Made by a program: the position numbers and the translations under genes. From JALYLC01 sp963743275 (lineage in GTDB: Bacteria; Actinomycetota; Thermoleophilia; Gaiellales; JALYLC01): a DNA stretch of 64,000 nucleotides. The stretch lies in contig CAVUPB010000007.1 in assembly GCA_963743275.1 (NCBI GenBank), forward strand, positions 1 to 64,000, given 5' to 3'. The notes under the pieces are model-generated. The model did no database searches. It saw nothing but the letters and a program-made list of their open reading frames with translations, and was not told the DNA's origin. This document shows positions 49,408 to 58,031 of the stretch, piece by piece; positions within the stretch are counted from its first letter, which is position 1, and each line of letters opens with the position of its first letter.

Positions 49408-50129
49408 GCGGAGCTACCCCGCTGATCGCCTGCGCGGGGTTGACGAAGAGCTTCGGCGGGCGGCGGGTCCTCGGTCCGGTCGATCTCGCGCTGCACTCCG
49501 GCGACCGGCTCGCGCTGCTCGGGCCCAACGGCGCGGGCAAGACGGTGCTGTTGTCGCTGCTCGCGGGCTCGCTCGAGGCCGACAGCGGCAGCGTGCAGCG
49601 CCCGGCCGCGCTCGAGATCGGCGTCGTGCCGCAGCGCCTGGCGCTCTACCGCCGGCTGAGCGCGCGCGAGAACCTCGATCTCTTCGCCCGCCTCGCGCGC
49701 GTGCCCGAGCCCGAGGCCGAGCTCGCCGAGCTGGTCGCCGAGGTGGGCCTCGGCGATGCCGTCGACCGGCCCGTCGAGCGCCTCTCGCTCGGCCAGGCGC
49801 AGCGCGTCAACGTGGCCATGGGGCTGATCGGGCGGCCGCGCGTCGTGCTGCTCGACGAGCCGACCGCCGCGCTCGATCCCGGGCACCGGCTGGAGCTGTG
49901 GGACATGCTCGAGCGCGTCAGAGCGCGCGGCGGCGCGGTCGCATTCGCGACCCAGAACGTCGAGGAGGCGCGCGTCGCCGCCGATCGCGTGCTCGTCCTC
50001 GTCGACGGCTCCTGCGCCTTCGCGGGCCTGCAGGAGGCGTTCTGGAACGAGGCGGGGGCGCGCGAGGAGGCCGGCGGCCACGAGCGCGCGTTCGTCGCGT
50101 TCGTCGAGCGGGTGCGGGCTGCGGCGTGA
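49404..50129 (+). CDS. ABC transporter ATP-binding protein
   Basis: A 241-residue ATPase. Walker A is LLGPNGAGKTVL, signature ERLSLGQAQRVNVAMGL (LSLGQ), Walker B VVLLDEPTAALDPG. The usual switch His is replaced: FATQNVEEAR has Gln where His is expected, which may weaken hydrolysis. It is coupled at both ends: ATGA overlap with the AI-2E family gene and GTGA overlap with the permease gene. With that permease it forms an ABC-2 type exporter. Confidence 0.9.
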   Translation: MSGATPLIACAGLTKSFGGRRVLGPVDLALHSGDRLALLGPNGAGKTVLLSLLAGSLEADSGSVQRPAALEIGVVPQRLALYRRLSARENLDLFARLARVPEPEAELAELVAEVGLGDAVDRPVERLSLGQAQRVNVAMGLIGRPRVVLLDEPTAALDPGHRLELWDMLERVRARGGAVAFATQNVEEARVAADRVLVLVDGSCAFAGLQEAFWNEAGAREEAGGHERAFVAFVERVRAAA

Positions 50130-51472
50130 ATCGCTTCGGGCTGCTGCTGCGCAAGGACCTGCTGCTGCTCGCGCGCTCGCGGCCGCTCCTGGCCGTGCTC
50201 GTGATGTATCCGCTCGTGCTCTCGCTGCTCGTCGGCGGGGTGCTCGGCGGCGAGGGGGCGCGCCCGCGCGTCGCGTTCGTGAACGAGGACTCGATCCCGG
50301 ACATCGTCCACGTCGGCGACCGCTCGTTCGACTTCGGGCGCATCGTGCGCGAGGCCGGCAAGCGCGTCGAGCTCGTGAAGATGAGCAGGGCGCGCGCGCG
50401 GACGGCGCTCGCACACGGCGACGTCGTCGCCGCGATCGTGGTGCCGCGCGGCTTCGTCTCCGACCTGGAGTCGCTGATCGTCAGCCCGAGCGTGCTGCTG
50501 CTGACCAATCGCAACGCGTACGAGGAGCGCATCCTGCGCGAGACGCAGTCGTTCATCTACACGCTCAACACCGAGGTTCAGACGGAGTACATCCGCTCCA
50601 ACAGCCACTTCCTCGACATCCTCGTCCGCGGCGGCCACGCCAAGGCGCTCGGCCGGACATACAACGTGCTGGGCCTGGCCGAGACCCAGAGGCGCATCGA
50701 GGCGGTGCAGGCGGAGCTGCCGGCCGGCAGCCCGGCCCGCGAGCAGCTGCAGTCGGTCACGGACTTCGCCGGCCAGGCCTCGGCGGCGCTCGGCCTCGCG
50801 CACCAGGCGCTTGCCTCCACGGCGCACCCGGTGCGGCTCGTGAAGCGCTCCACGAGCGGCCGCTCCTACCTGCTCGGATCGCAGGTGCAGAGTTACGGCC
50901 TCGGCATCTCGCTGGCGTTCGTCACGCTGCTCCTGGGCGCCGCGGTACTGACGCTCGAGCGCGACGAGAACGTGCTCGCGCGCCTGCTCCGCAGCGGCGC
51001 ACGCCCCGCGCTGCTCGTCGCCGAGAAGGTCGCGCTGTGCGCGATCGCGGGCGCGGTGCTCGGGATGCTGCTCGCGCTCGGCTTCGGCGCCGCGGCCGAG
51101 ATCTCCTCGTCGGGTGCGGCCTGGAGCCGCATTCCGCTCCTGCTCGTCCCGCTGGCCGCGGCCGGAGCCGCGTTCGGCGCGCTCGGCTGCGTCGTCGGCG
51201 CCGCGGCCCGCGACCTGCGCGCGGCATCGCTGGTGGGCGTCGCGCTCGTCACGCCGATCGTGCTGGTCGGGCTCGTGCCGCGCACCGTCTCGCCGCTCGC
51301 GGCCGGCATCTCCGAGCTGCTCCCGTTCGCTCCGGCCGCGCGCGCGTTCGGCGCGACGCTGTTCGATGCCGCGCCGCTCTCGCGCGCGCTCGCGGCAAGC
51401 GGGCACCTCGTGCTGCTGACGGGTGCGCTGGGCGCGGCCGCGGTGGCGTTGTTCAGGCGCTTCCAGAACTGA
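50126..51472 (+). CDS. ABC-2 type exporter permease
   Basis: A 448-residue permease. One N-terminal helix (PLLAVLVMYPLVLSLLVGGV) is followed by a large extracytoplasmic domain (residues about 45-265) and five C-terminal helices (ISLAFVTLLLGAAVLTLERD, LLVAEKVALCAIAGAVLGML, LLLVPLAAAGAAFGALG, LVGVALVTPIVLVGLVP and a final one). This is the YhgE/Pip or ABC2_membrane_3 layout. It overlaps the ATPase stop (GTGA). The 3' end overlaps the convergent thrB by 20 bases. Confidence 0.88.
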   Translation: MNRFGLLLRKDLLLLARSRPLLAVLVMYPLVLSLLVGGVLGGEGARPRVAFVNEDSIPDIVHVGDRSFDFGRIVREAGKRVELVKMSRARARTALAHGDVVAAIVVPRGFVSDLESLIVSPSVLLLTNRNAYEERILRETQSFIYTLNTEVQTEYIRSNSHFLDILVRGGHAKALGRTYNVLGLAETQRRIEAVQAELPAGSPAREQLQSVTDFAGQASAALGLAHQALASTAHPVRLVKRSTSGRSYLLGSQVQSYGLGISLAFVTLLLGAAVLTLERDENVLARLLRSGARPALLVAEKVALCAIAGAVLGMLLALGFGAAAEISSSGAAWSRIPLLLVPLAAAGAAFGALGCVVGAAARDLRAASLVGVALVTPIVLVGLVPRTVSPLAAGISELLPFAPAARAFGATLFDAAPLSRALAASGHLVLLTGALGAAAVALFRRFQN

Positions 51473-52346
51473 CGACCACGCCGCGCGGCTCCGGCGCCAG
51501 CGGCAGGACGCGCGCGCCGGGCGCGAGCGCGCCGATGCGCTCGGCGATCGCGCCGGCCGCATCCGAGCGCACCCACAGGAGCGTGCTCGGGCCCGCGCCC
51601 GAGAGCGTGCAGCCGAACGCCTCGAGCGTCGCGAGCTGCTCCTGGACACGGCAGAAGAGCGGCGTGAGCCGCGCGCGATCGGGCTGGTGCAGGCGATCCT
51701 CGAGCGCGCGCGGCAGCACGCCGAGCTCGCCGCTCGTGAGAGCGTGCACGAGCAGCGCCGTTCGCTGCAGGCTGTAGACGGCGTCGGCGCGCGGCACGTC
51801 GGGGCGCAGCGACTTGCGCGACTCGGGGGTTCCGAGCACGTCCGCGGGGACGATCAGGACGAACGCGAGCCCGGCCGGCGGCTCGATGCGGCGGACGAGA
51901 GGCGCATCGCCGTCGAGCGCGACGGTGAACCCGCCGGCGATCGCCGCGGCGACGTTGTCGGGATGCCCCTCGATCGGCGCCGCCAGCGCCATCAGATCGT
52001 CCGTGCCGTGCGGACGGCCCTGGAGCGCCAGGCCCGCCGCCAGCCCCGCGACGATCGCCGCGCTCGACGAGCCCGTGCCCGACTGCAGCGGCACCTCGTT
52101 GCGCATGCGGAAGGCGAGGCCGTCGAGCGGCCCGTCCCAGACCTCGGCGAAGGAGCGCACGACGAGGTTGGATGCGTCGCACGGGAGCGTCTCGGCGCCC
52201 TCGCCGCGCACGCTGACCGCCAGCGGCCCGGGCCGCCGCTCGACCTCGACGACGTTGCGCAGCGGGAGCGCGACGGCGAGGCAGTCGTAGCCCGGCCCGA
52301 GATTGGCCGACGACGCCGGCACGCTGACGGTGATGCGCTCCACCAC
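51453..52346 (-). CDS. thrB: Homoserine kinase
   Basis: A 297-residue GHMP kinase. The start VERITVSVPASSANLGPGYD is the typical ThrB N-terminus. The ATP loop reads EVPLQSGTGSSSAAIVAG; most ThrB have GxGLGSSAAA, so TGSSSAA is a variant. The C-terminal GHMP motif is CTLSGAGPSTLLWV. It phosphorylates homoserine on the way to threonine. No thrC or hom is adjacent. The gene is convergent with, and overlaps by 20 bases, the ABC permease gene. Confidence 0.93.
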   Translation of the reverse strand: MVERITVSVPASSANLGPGYDCLAVALPLRNVVEVERRPGPLAVSVRGEGAETLPCDASNLVVRSFAEVWDGPLDGLAFRMRNEVPLQSGTGSSSAAIVAGLAAGLALQGRPHGTDDLMALAAPIEGHPDNVAAAIAGGFTVALDGDAPLVRRIEPPAGLAFVLIVPADVLGTPESRKSLRPDVPRADAVYSLQRTALLVHALTSGELGVLPRALEDRLHQPDRARLTPLFCRVQEQLATLEAFGCTLSGAGPSTLLWVRSDAAGAIAERIGALAPGARVLPLAPEPRGVVVSSGSA

Positions 52347-52361
52347 CGGAGTATGGTCGGG

Positions 52362-54170
52362 TCAGAGGGTCGTGAGCGTCGACGCCCGCAGGTGGGGCAG
52401 GCCCGCGAGGTCGAGGCTCGTCACGCGCACGACGATGTGCTTGCCGCGCACGGCTGCGCCGGGCACGATCGCCGTGCCCTGCCCGCTCACCGTGCAGCGG
52501 AACGGCACCGGCTTGGCGCCCGGCAGCGCGGCCGTGACGGTGCCCGTCACGCTCGGGTTCGAGGGCAGGCAGACGATGGCCACCTTGAGGCCGCGCGCCG
52601 TCGCCGTGGCCGCGACGGCCGTCGCCGAGAGGGCGCGGGCGAGCGGCGTGGCGACGACCACGAACGTGCGCTGCGCGGTGTTGCCGGCGGCGTCGTGCAC
52701 GAGCACCGTGACGTGGAAGGTGCCCGCGCGCGCATAGGCGTGCCGCACGGTCGCGCCGCTCTCGCTCGTGCCGTCGCCGTAGCGCCAGGTCACGTCGGTG
52801 ATCAGCGACCACGTGTCGCTCGCGCGCACGGAGAAGGGCCCGAGCACGCCGATCCCGACCTTCTTGGGGTTGGCCAGCGCGAGCACGCGCGGCAGGCCGT
52901 GATCGGTGCCCGAGGCGAAGATCACGCTCCCCTCGACCCACAGCGCGAGCGCGCCCAGGGAGCCCATCACGAGCTGCGGCGAGCCGACCGGGTCGGTCAG
53001 GCCGGTGCGCACGGTCTGCGTCGTCCACGGCGTCGCCGCCGCCGGGCGCTCGAGCACGTCGGCGCCCGAGCGCTGCAGGTCGCCCGTACCCGTCGTCTCG
53101 GTGACGATCGCCGAGGCCGCGGTGGAGTCGGCCAGCGCCAGGCTCTCGAGCGTCGTCGCGGCGCTCGGCAGCGCCGTCGAGGCGGCCGTGGCGAGTCCGG
53201 CGGCCGACCACTCCGAGGTGCGCAGCACGGGCAGGCCGGACACGTCGATCCAGGCCAGCAGCACGCCCGCGCCGGCCGGAGAGGCGGCGACCCGCGGCGT
53301 GCGGCCGGTCGTCGCGACGGTCTGCGCGGCCGCGAACGCGCCCGCCGCCGGCCGCAGCGACGTGCGCACGCGCCCGTCGGACACGCTCCAGACCGCGTAG
53401 GCGTTGCCGGTCGCGTCGACGGCGAGGCCGAGGTCGGCGCAGGCCACGACAGCCCCCGGGTCGAGCGCCACCGGCGCCTCCCATGCCCCGGCGGCGGAGC
53501 GCACGGCCGCATAGGGCCGCGGTACGTCGCCGGCCGCCGGGCCCTGGCCCAGGAAGAGCAGGACGGCGCTGCCGTCCGGCAGCGGCGACAGGTGCAGTTG
53601 CTGCACGAGCGTGACGCCGGCGGGCAGCACGACGTCGCCCGCGGGCGACCAGCCGCCGGCGGCGGCGCGGGCCGCGCTCGAGATCGCCATCGGCGATTGC
53701 GCGACGGCATAGGCGGCGAGCGCGCTGCCGTCGGCGTGCAGGGCCGCGGCGGCCTCCGTGATCGGGGCCGTGGTGGCCGCGGCCTGCTCGGGCCCCCCGA
53801 CCGCGGTCCCGCTGACGGACGCGGCCACGAGCGTGGCCCCGGTGCCCTGCTGGGCATGCAGGAGGACGAGCGCGCGCGCACCCACCGCGACGGCGTCGTC
53901 GGGCACGGCGAGCGTCGAGCTCATGGCGATCGCGCGCGGCGCCGCGAAGGCCTTGCCCGGGGCGCGCGTCGCGGCGCGCACCGTCCCGCTCTCGCTCCAG
54001 GCCGCGACCGCGGTGCCGTCGGCCTCGATCGCGAGGCGGGGGAGGTCGGCGCTGCCGTTCGCCACCGCGGGTGCAACACGGACGGGCGACCAGACGCCGC
54101 CGGCCGCCCACGCCGAGGAGGGCGAGAGCGCGAGCAGGGCCGTCGCGACCAGAAGCCTGCGCAGACGCAT
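52362..54170 (-). CDS. Large secreted protein with PKD domain
   Basis: A 602-residue secreted protein. Signal peptide LLVATALLALSPSSAWAAGG. Residues 25-420 consist of repeated blade-like units (ADLPRLAIEADGTAVAAWSE, ADLGLAVDATGNAYAVWSVS, TPRVAASPAGAGVLLAWIDV), so probably a beta-propeller. A PKD domain follows (DVTWRYGDGTSESGATVRHA, YARAGTFHVTVLVHDAAGN). The C-terminal part has single Ig-like strands. It has no catalytic motif and may bind surface polymers or proteins. It is divergent from the Mo-hydroxylase genes, 100 bases apart. Confidence 0.82.
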   Translation of the reverse strand: MRLRRLLVATALLALSPSSAWAAGGVWSPVRVAPAVANGSADLPRLAIEADGTAVAAWSESGTVRAATRAPGKAFAAPRAIAMSSTLAVPDDAVAVGARALVLLHAQQGTGATLVAASVSGTAVGGPEQAAATTAPITEAAAALHADGSALAAYAVAQSPMAISSAARAAAGGWSPAGDVVLPAGVTLVQQLHLSPLPDGSAVLLFLGQGPAAGDVPRPYAAVRSAAGAWEAPVALDPGAVVACADLGLAVDATGNAYAVWSVSDGRVRTSLRPAAGAFAAAQTVATTGRTPRVAASPAGAGVLLAWIDVSGLPVLRTSEWSAAGLATAASTALPSAATTLESLALADSTAASAIVTETTGTGDLQRSGADVLERPAAATPWTTQTVRTGLTDPVGSPQLVMGSLGALALWVEGSVIFASGTDHGLPRVLALANPKKVGIGVLGPFSVRASDTWSLITDVTWRYGDGTSESGATVRHAYARAGTFHVTVLVHDAAGNTAQRTFVVVATPLARALSATAVAATATARGLKVAIVCLPSNPSVTGTVTAALPGAKPVPFRCTVSGQGTAIVPGAAVRGKHIVVRVTSLDLAGLPHLRASTLTTL

Positions 54171-54203
54171 CGCCGCAGTCTAGACACCCATTCGCCCGGC
54201 ACC

Positions 54204-54232
54204 TTGGACGGCCGCGCGCTCGTGTGTAGCAT
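54204..54232 (+). promoter_or_regulatory. Promoter of the Mo-hydroxylase operon
   Basis: TTGGAC (54204-54209) and TAGCAT (54227-54232) are 17 bases apart, 42 bases ahead of the small-subunit start. The 11-base repeat AGACACCCATT occurs on both sides (54182-54192 and 54240-54250) and may be a regulator site. Confidence 0.55.
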
Positions 54233-54274
54233 CGGCGCGAGACACCCATTTTCTTCGAGTTGGAGGAGGGACGC

Positions 54275-54736
54275 GTGGGACGCACCATTGGCCTGACCGT
54301 CAACGGCAGGCGCGTCGAGGAAGACGTCGAACCCCGCCTGCTGCTCGTGCAGTTCCTGCGTGACCGGCTCGGGTTGACGGGCACGCACGTCGGCTGTGAC
54401 ACCTCGTCCTGCGGCGCCTGCACGGTGCACATCGACGGCGAGGCCGTCAAGTCGTGCACGGTGCTCGCGGTGCAGGCCGACGGCGCCGAGGTGACCACGA
54501 TCGAGGGCCTCGCGCAGGACGGCGAGCTGCATCCCGTGCAGCGCGCGTTCCACGAGCAGCACGCGCTCCAGTGCGGCTACTGCACGCCGGGCATGATCAT
54601 GAGCGCGGCCTACCTGCTCGAGCAGAACCCGAATCCCAGCGAGGGAGAGGTGCGCCTCGGGCTCGAGGGCAACCTCTGCCGCTGCACCGGGTACCAGAAC
54701 ATCGTCGACGCCGTGCTCGCCGCGGCGAAGGGGTAG
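54275..54736 (+). CDS. Mo-hydroxylase small subunit (two [2Fe-2S] clusters)
   Basis: A 153-residue iron-sulfur subunit. The plant-type cluster ligands are in GCDTSSCGACTVHIDG with a fourth Cys in VKSCTVL; the second cluster is in LQCGYCTPGM and NLCRCTGYQNI. It passes electrons from the molybdenum site to FAD in xanthine dehydrogenase/CO dehydrogenase-type enzymes. Start GTG at 54275 after GGAGGAGGG. It is 4 bases ahead of the large-subunit gene. Confidence 0.95.
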   Translation: MGRTIGLTVNGRRVEEDVEPRLLLVQFLRDRLGLTGTHVGCDTSSCGACTVHIDGEAVKSCTVLAVQADGAEVTTIEGLAQDGELHPVQRAFHEQHALQCGYCTPGMIMSAAYLLEQNPNPSEGEVRLGLEGNLCRCTGYQNIVDAVLAAAKG

Positions 54737-54740
54737 AGCG

Positions 54741-57092
54741 ATGGCTGTCACCGCAAGCGAATCGGGCATCGGCGCGTCGGTCCTGCGCAAGGAAGACGCG
54801 CCGCTGATCACGGGGCAGGGCCGGTATGTCGACGACATCAGGCTCCCCGGAATGGCCTACGCCGCGTTCGTGCGCTCGCCGCACGCGCATGCGCACGTCC
54901 GCAGCATCGACACGTCGGCCGCCGAGGCGATGCCGGGCGTCGTCAAGGTCTTCACCCACGCCACCCTCGGGCTCGAGGCCGGCGTTCCGTGCGCGTCCAA
55001 CCCGTTCGGCAACGCCGCGCAGCCGAAGCGCCCGATCCTCGCCGAGGACAAGGTGCGCATGGTCGGCGAGCTCGTCGCCCTGGTCGTCGCCGAGACCCAG
55101 GCGACCGCACGCGACGCGGCCGACCGCGTCGTCGTCGACTACGACCCCCTGCCCGTCGTCATCGACGCCGAGAACGCGGGCAAGCCCGGCGCGCCGCAGC
55201 TGCACGAGGAGGCGCCCGCCAACCACTGCCTGACGATCGAGCACAAGACCGAGGGCTTCGACGAGGTCTTCGACGCCGCGCCCGTCAAGGTCTCGCTCAC
55301 GATCGACAACCAGCGCCTCACGGCGGTCCCGCTCGAGCCGCGCGGCGTGGTGGCCGACTGGATCTCCTCGAGCGACGAGCTGACGTTCTACACGTCGACC
55401 CAGGTGCCGCACTTCGTGCGCACGTTCGTGTCCGCGGTCTGCGGCATCCCCGAGTCGAAGGTGCGCGTGATCGCGCCGGACGTCGGCGGGGGCTTCGGCT
55501 CGAAGATCGACGTCTACGCCGAGGAGTTCGCGCTGGCACAGGCCTCGCGGCTCGCCGGCCGGCCCGTCAAGTGGATCGAGACGCGCACCGAGAACATGGT
55601 GGCCACGGTCGCCGGGCGCGACCAGCTCCAGACGGCCACGCTCGCGGCCGACAGCGACGGTCGCATGCGCGCGCTGCGCGTGCACCTGCTGCAGGACTGC
55701 GGGGCCTACCTGGGGACGCTCACGCCCAGCATCGCCCACCTGACCGTGATCATGGTGCCGGGCGCGTACGACCTGCAGCACGTCGACATCAAGCTCGACG
55801 AGGTGTTCACCAACACGACGCCCACCGACGCGTACCGCGGCGCCGGCCGTCCCGAGGCGGCGCACCTGATCGAGCGGCTCGTCGACCGCCTGGCGGACGA
55901 GCTCGGCCTCGACGCCGCCGAGGTCCGGCGCCTCAACTTCGCGACCGAGTTCCCCTACACCACGGCCACGGGCCTCTCGTACGACTCGGGCAACTACGCC
56001 GGGGCGCTCGACAAGGCGATCGAGATGTCCGGCTACGCCGGCTTCGAGGCGCGCCGGGCCGAGGCCGCGGCGCGCGGCAACTACCGCGGCATCGGCCTCT
56101 CGACCTGGGTCGAGATCTGCGGTCTGGCGCCGTCCGCCGTGACGAAGGCGATCGGCATCGGCGCGGGCGGCTGGGAGTCGTCGATCGTGCGCCTGCACCC
56201 GACCGGCTCGGCGACCGTGATCACGGGCTCGTCGGCGCACGGGCAGGGGCACGAGACGTGCTGGTCGCAGATCGTCGAGAGCGAGCTCGGCATCCCGTTC
56301 GACCAGGTCGAGGTCGTCCACGGCGACACCGGGCAGTCCCCCTACGGCCTCGGCACCTACGGCTCGCGCTCCCTGGCGGTCGGTGGCACGGCGCTGTCCC
56401 TGACCTGCGAGAAGGTGCGCGACAAGGCGCGCCTGATCGCGGCACACCTGCTCGAGTGCTCTGCCGACGATCTCGAATGGGAGGCGGGCCGCTGGCAGGT
56501 GAAGGGCTCGCCGGATCGCGCCAAGTCGATCCAGGAGCTGGCCTACGCCGCCTGGGCCGGGGACTCGATGCCGGCCGGCGTCGAGCCGAACCTCGAGGCG
56601 ACGACGTTCTACGACCCGCCCAACTTCACGTTCCCCTTCGGCGCGCACGTCGCCGAGATCGAGATCGACGGCGAGACCGGCAAGATCGTGATCGAGCGCT
56701 ACACCGCCGTCGACGACTGCGGCAACGTGATCAACCCGATGATCGTCGAGGGCCAGATCCACGGCGGCATCGTGCAGTCGATCGCGCAGGCGCTCTACGA
56801 GGAGACGGTCTACGACGAGAGCGGGCAGATCCTCACCGGCACGCTCGTCGACTACATGATCCCCTCGGCGGCCGAGGTCCCGCGCATGGACTCGGCTCGC
56901 ACCGTCACGCCGTCGCCCTCGAATCCGCTGGGAGTCAAGGGCATCGGCGAGGCAGGCACGATCGCGGCCACCGCGTGTGTCGTCAACGCGGCGGTGGACG
57001 CGCTCTCCGGTCTCGGCATCCGGCACCTGGAGATGCCGATGCAGCCGGCGCGCGTGTGGGAGGCCATCCAGAAGGCGAAGGCGGGCAGCTGA
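54741..57092 (+). CDS. Mo-hydroxylase large subunit, form II CoxL-like
   Basis: A 783-residue molybdopterin-binding subunit. Features include the start SVLRKEDAPLITGQGRYVDD, the Mo-cofactor loop GGGFGSKIDVYAEE, TGSSAHGQGHETC, and the catalytic Glu in GVKGIGEAGT near residue 735. The active-site loop is DAYRGAGRPEA (about residue 365). True form I CO dehydrogenases have AYRCSFR here, so this is form II, whose members often oxidise aldehydes, purines or other substrates. The actual substrate is unknown. It is coupled to the medium-subunit gene (TGATG). Confidence 0.94.
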   Translation: MAVTASESGIGASVLRKEDAPLITGQGRYVDDIRLPGMAYAAFVRSPHAHAHVRSIDTSAAEAMPGVVKVFTHATLGLEAGVPCASNPFGNAAQPKRPILAEDKVRMVGELVALVVAETQATARDAADRVVVDYDPLPVVIDAENAGKPGAPQLHEEAPANHCLTIEHKTEGFDEVFDAAPVKVSLTIDNQRLTAVPLEPRGVVADWISSSDELTFYTSTQVPHFVRTFVSAVCGIPESKVRVIAPDVGGGFGSKIDVYAEEFALAQASRLAGRPVKWIETRTENMVATVAGRDQLQTATLAADSDGRMRALRVHLLQDCGAYLGTLTPSIAHLTVIMVPGAYDLQHVDIKLDEVFTNTTPTDAYRGAGRPEAAHLIERLVDRLADELGLDAAEVRRLNFATEFPYTTATGLSYDSGNYAGALDKAIEMSGYAGFEARRAEAAARGNYRGIGLSTWVEICGLAPSAVTKAIGIGAGGWESSIVRLHPTGSATVITGSSAHGQGHETCWSQIVESELGIPFDQVEVVHGDTGQSPYGLGTYGSRSLAVGGTALSLTCEKVRDKARLIAAHLLECSADDLEWEAGRWQVKGSPDRAKSIQELAYAAWAGDSMPAGVEPNLEATTFYDPPNFTFPFGAHVAEIEIDGETGKIVIERYTAVDDCGNVINPMIVEGQIHGGIVQSIAQALYEETVYDESGQILTGTLVDYMIPSAAEVPRMDSARTVTPSPSNPLGVKGIGEAGTIAATACVVNAAVDALSGLGIRHLEMPMQPARVWEAIQKAKAGS

Positions 57093-57904
57093 TGATCCCC
57101 GAGGCATTCACCTACGAGAGCGCGGGGACGGTGGCCGAGGCGCTCGAGCACATGGGCCGCGGCGCGCTGCCGCTGGCCGGCGGCCATTCGCTCGTGCCGG
57201 CGCTCAAGCTGCGGCTGTCGGCGCCGGACGCGCTCGTCGACATCGCGAGGATCCCCGAGCTCTCGGGCATTCGCGTCGATGGCGGCGTGCTCGTGATCGG
57301 CGCCTGCACGCGCCACGCGGCCGTCGCGGCGAGCGCCGAGGTGGCCGCGAACGCGGCCGCGCTGTCCGCGGCTGCGGGCGGGATCGGAGACCAGCAGGTG
57401 CGCAACCGCGGCACCATCGGCGGCTCGCTCGCGCAGTCCGATCCGCACGGCGACCTGCCGGCCGTCGTGCTGGCGCTGGGCGCCGAGATCGTCGTGCAGG
57501 GCGCGTCCGGGACGCGCTCGATCGCAGCCGACGAGTTCTTCGTCGACTACTACACGACCGCCCTCGCGGAGGGCGAGCTGATCACGGAGATCCGCATTCC
57601 GGGCGGTCAGTCGCAGGGGGCGTACGTCAAGTTCAGCCGGCGCGCCCAGGACTGGGCGATCATCGGCGCCGCGGTCTCGAAGGGCGCGGGCGGCTGGCGG
57701 GTCGGGCTGTGCGGCGCGGGCGCGACCGCACTGCGCGCGCCCGGCGTCGAGGCGGCCCTGGCCTCCGGCTCCTCGGCGGCGGACGCCGCCGCGCGCGCCG
57801 GCGAGGGCATCGAGCCGAGCTCGGGCCTCGACGGTTCGACCGAGTACAAGCGCCACCTCGCGGGCGTGATGGTGCGCCGCGCGCTCGAGTCGGCCGGCGC
57901 CTAG
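57092..57904 (+). CDS. Mo-hydroxylase medium subunit (FAD-binding)
   Basis: A 270-residue FAD subunit. The FAD contacts are LPLAGGHSLVPALKLR (AGGHS) and RNRGTIGGSLAQSDPHGDLP (TIGGS). The C-terminal domain (EYKRHLAGVMVRRALE) is the CO_deh_flav_C type. It completes the S-L-M trio in the order small-large-medium, all on one transcript. Two GGGGTCAGACCCC palindromes follow its stop. Confidence 0.94.
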   Translation: MIPEAFTYESAGTVAEALEHMGRGALPLAGGHSLVPALKLRLSAPDALVDIARIPELSGIRVDGGVLVIGACTRHAAVAASAEVAANAAALSAAAGGIGDQQVRNRGTIGGSLAQSDPHGDLPAVVLALGAEIVVQGASGTRSIAADEFFVDYYTTALAEGELITEIRIPGGQSQGAYVKFSRRAQDWAIIGAAVSKGAGGWRVGLCGAGATALRAPGVEAALASGSSAADAAARAGEGIEPSSGLDGSTEYKRHLAGVMVRRALESAGA

Positions 57905-57912
57905 AACAGCCA

Positions 57913-57951
57913 ACGGCGCAACATTGGGGTCAGACCCCAATGTTGCGCCGT
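57913..57951. repeat. GGGGTCAGACCCC-type palindrome (perfect)
   Basis: ACGGCGCAACATTGGGGT pairs over 18 positions with its complement at 57934-57951, loop CAG. It follows the FAD-subunit gene by 9 bases. Confidence 0.9.
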
Positions 57952-57965
57952 GGCGCCGGATCCGT

Positions 57966-57994
57966 GCAAAGTTGGGGTCAGACCCCAACTTTGC
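57966..57994. repeat. GGGGTCAGACCCC-type palindrome (second, variant arm)
   Basis: GCAAAGTTGGGGT pairs over 13 positions with its complement at 57982-57994, loop CAG. It has the same core as the element 15 bases upstream but a different arm (AAAGTT against ACATT). Confidence 0.9.
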
Positions 57995-58031
57995 GTCGAC
58001 GCGCGCCGGTTCCCGGCTACCATCGGCCGCC

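Noticed and set aside
54741..57092. Aerobic carbon monoxide dehydrogenase proper
   Set aside because: The active-site loop is AYRGAGR, not the AYRCSFR of form I enzymes, so CO oxidation cannot be assigned.
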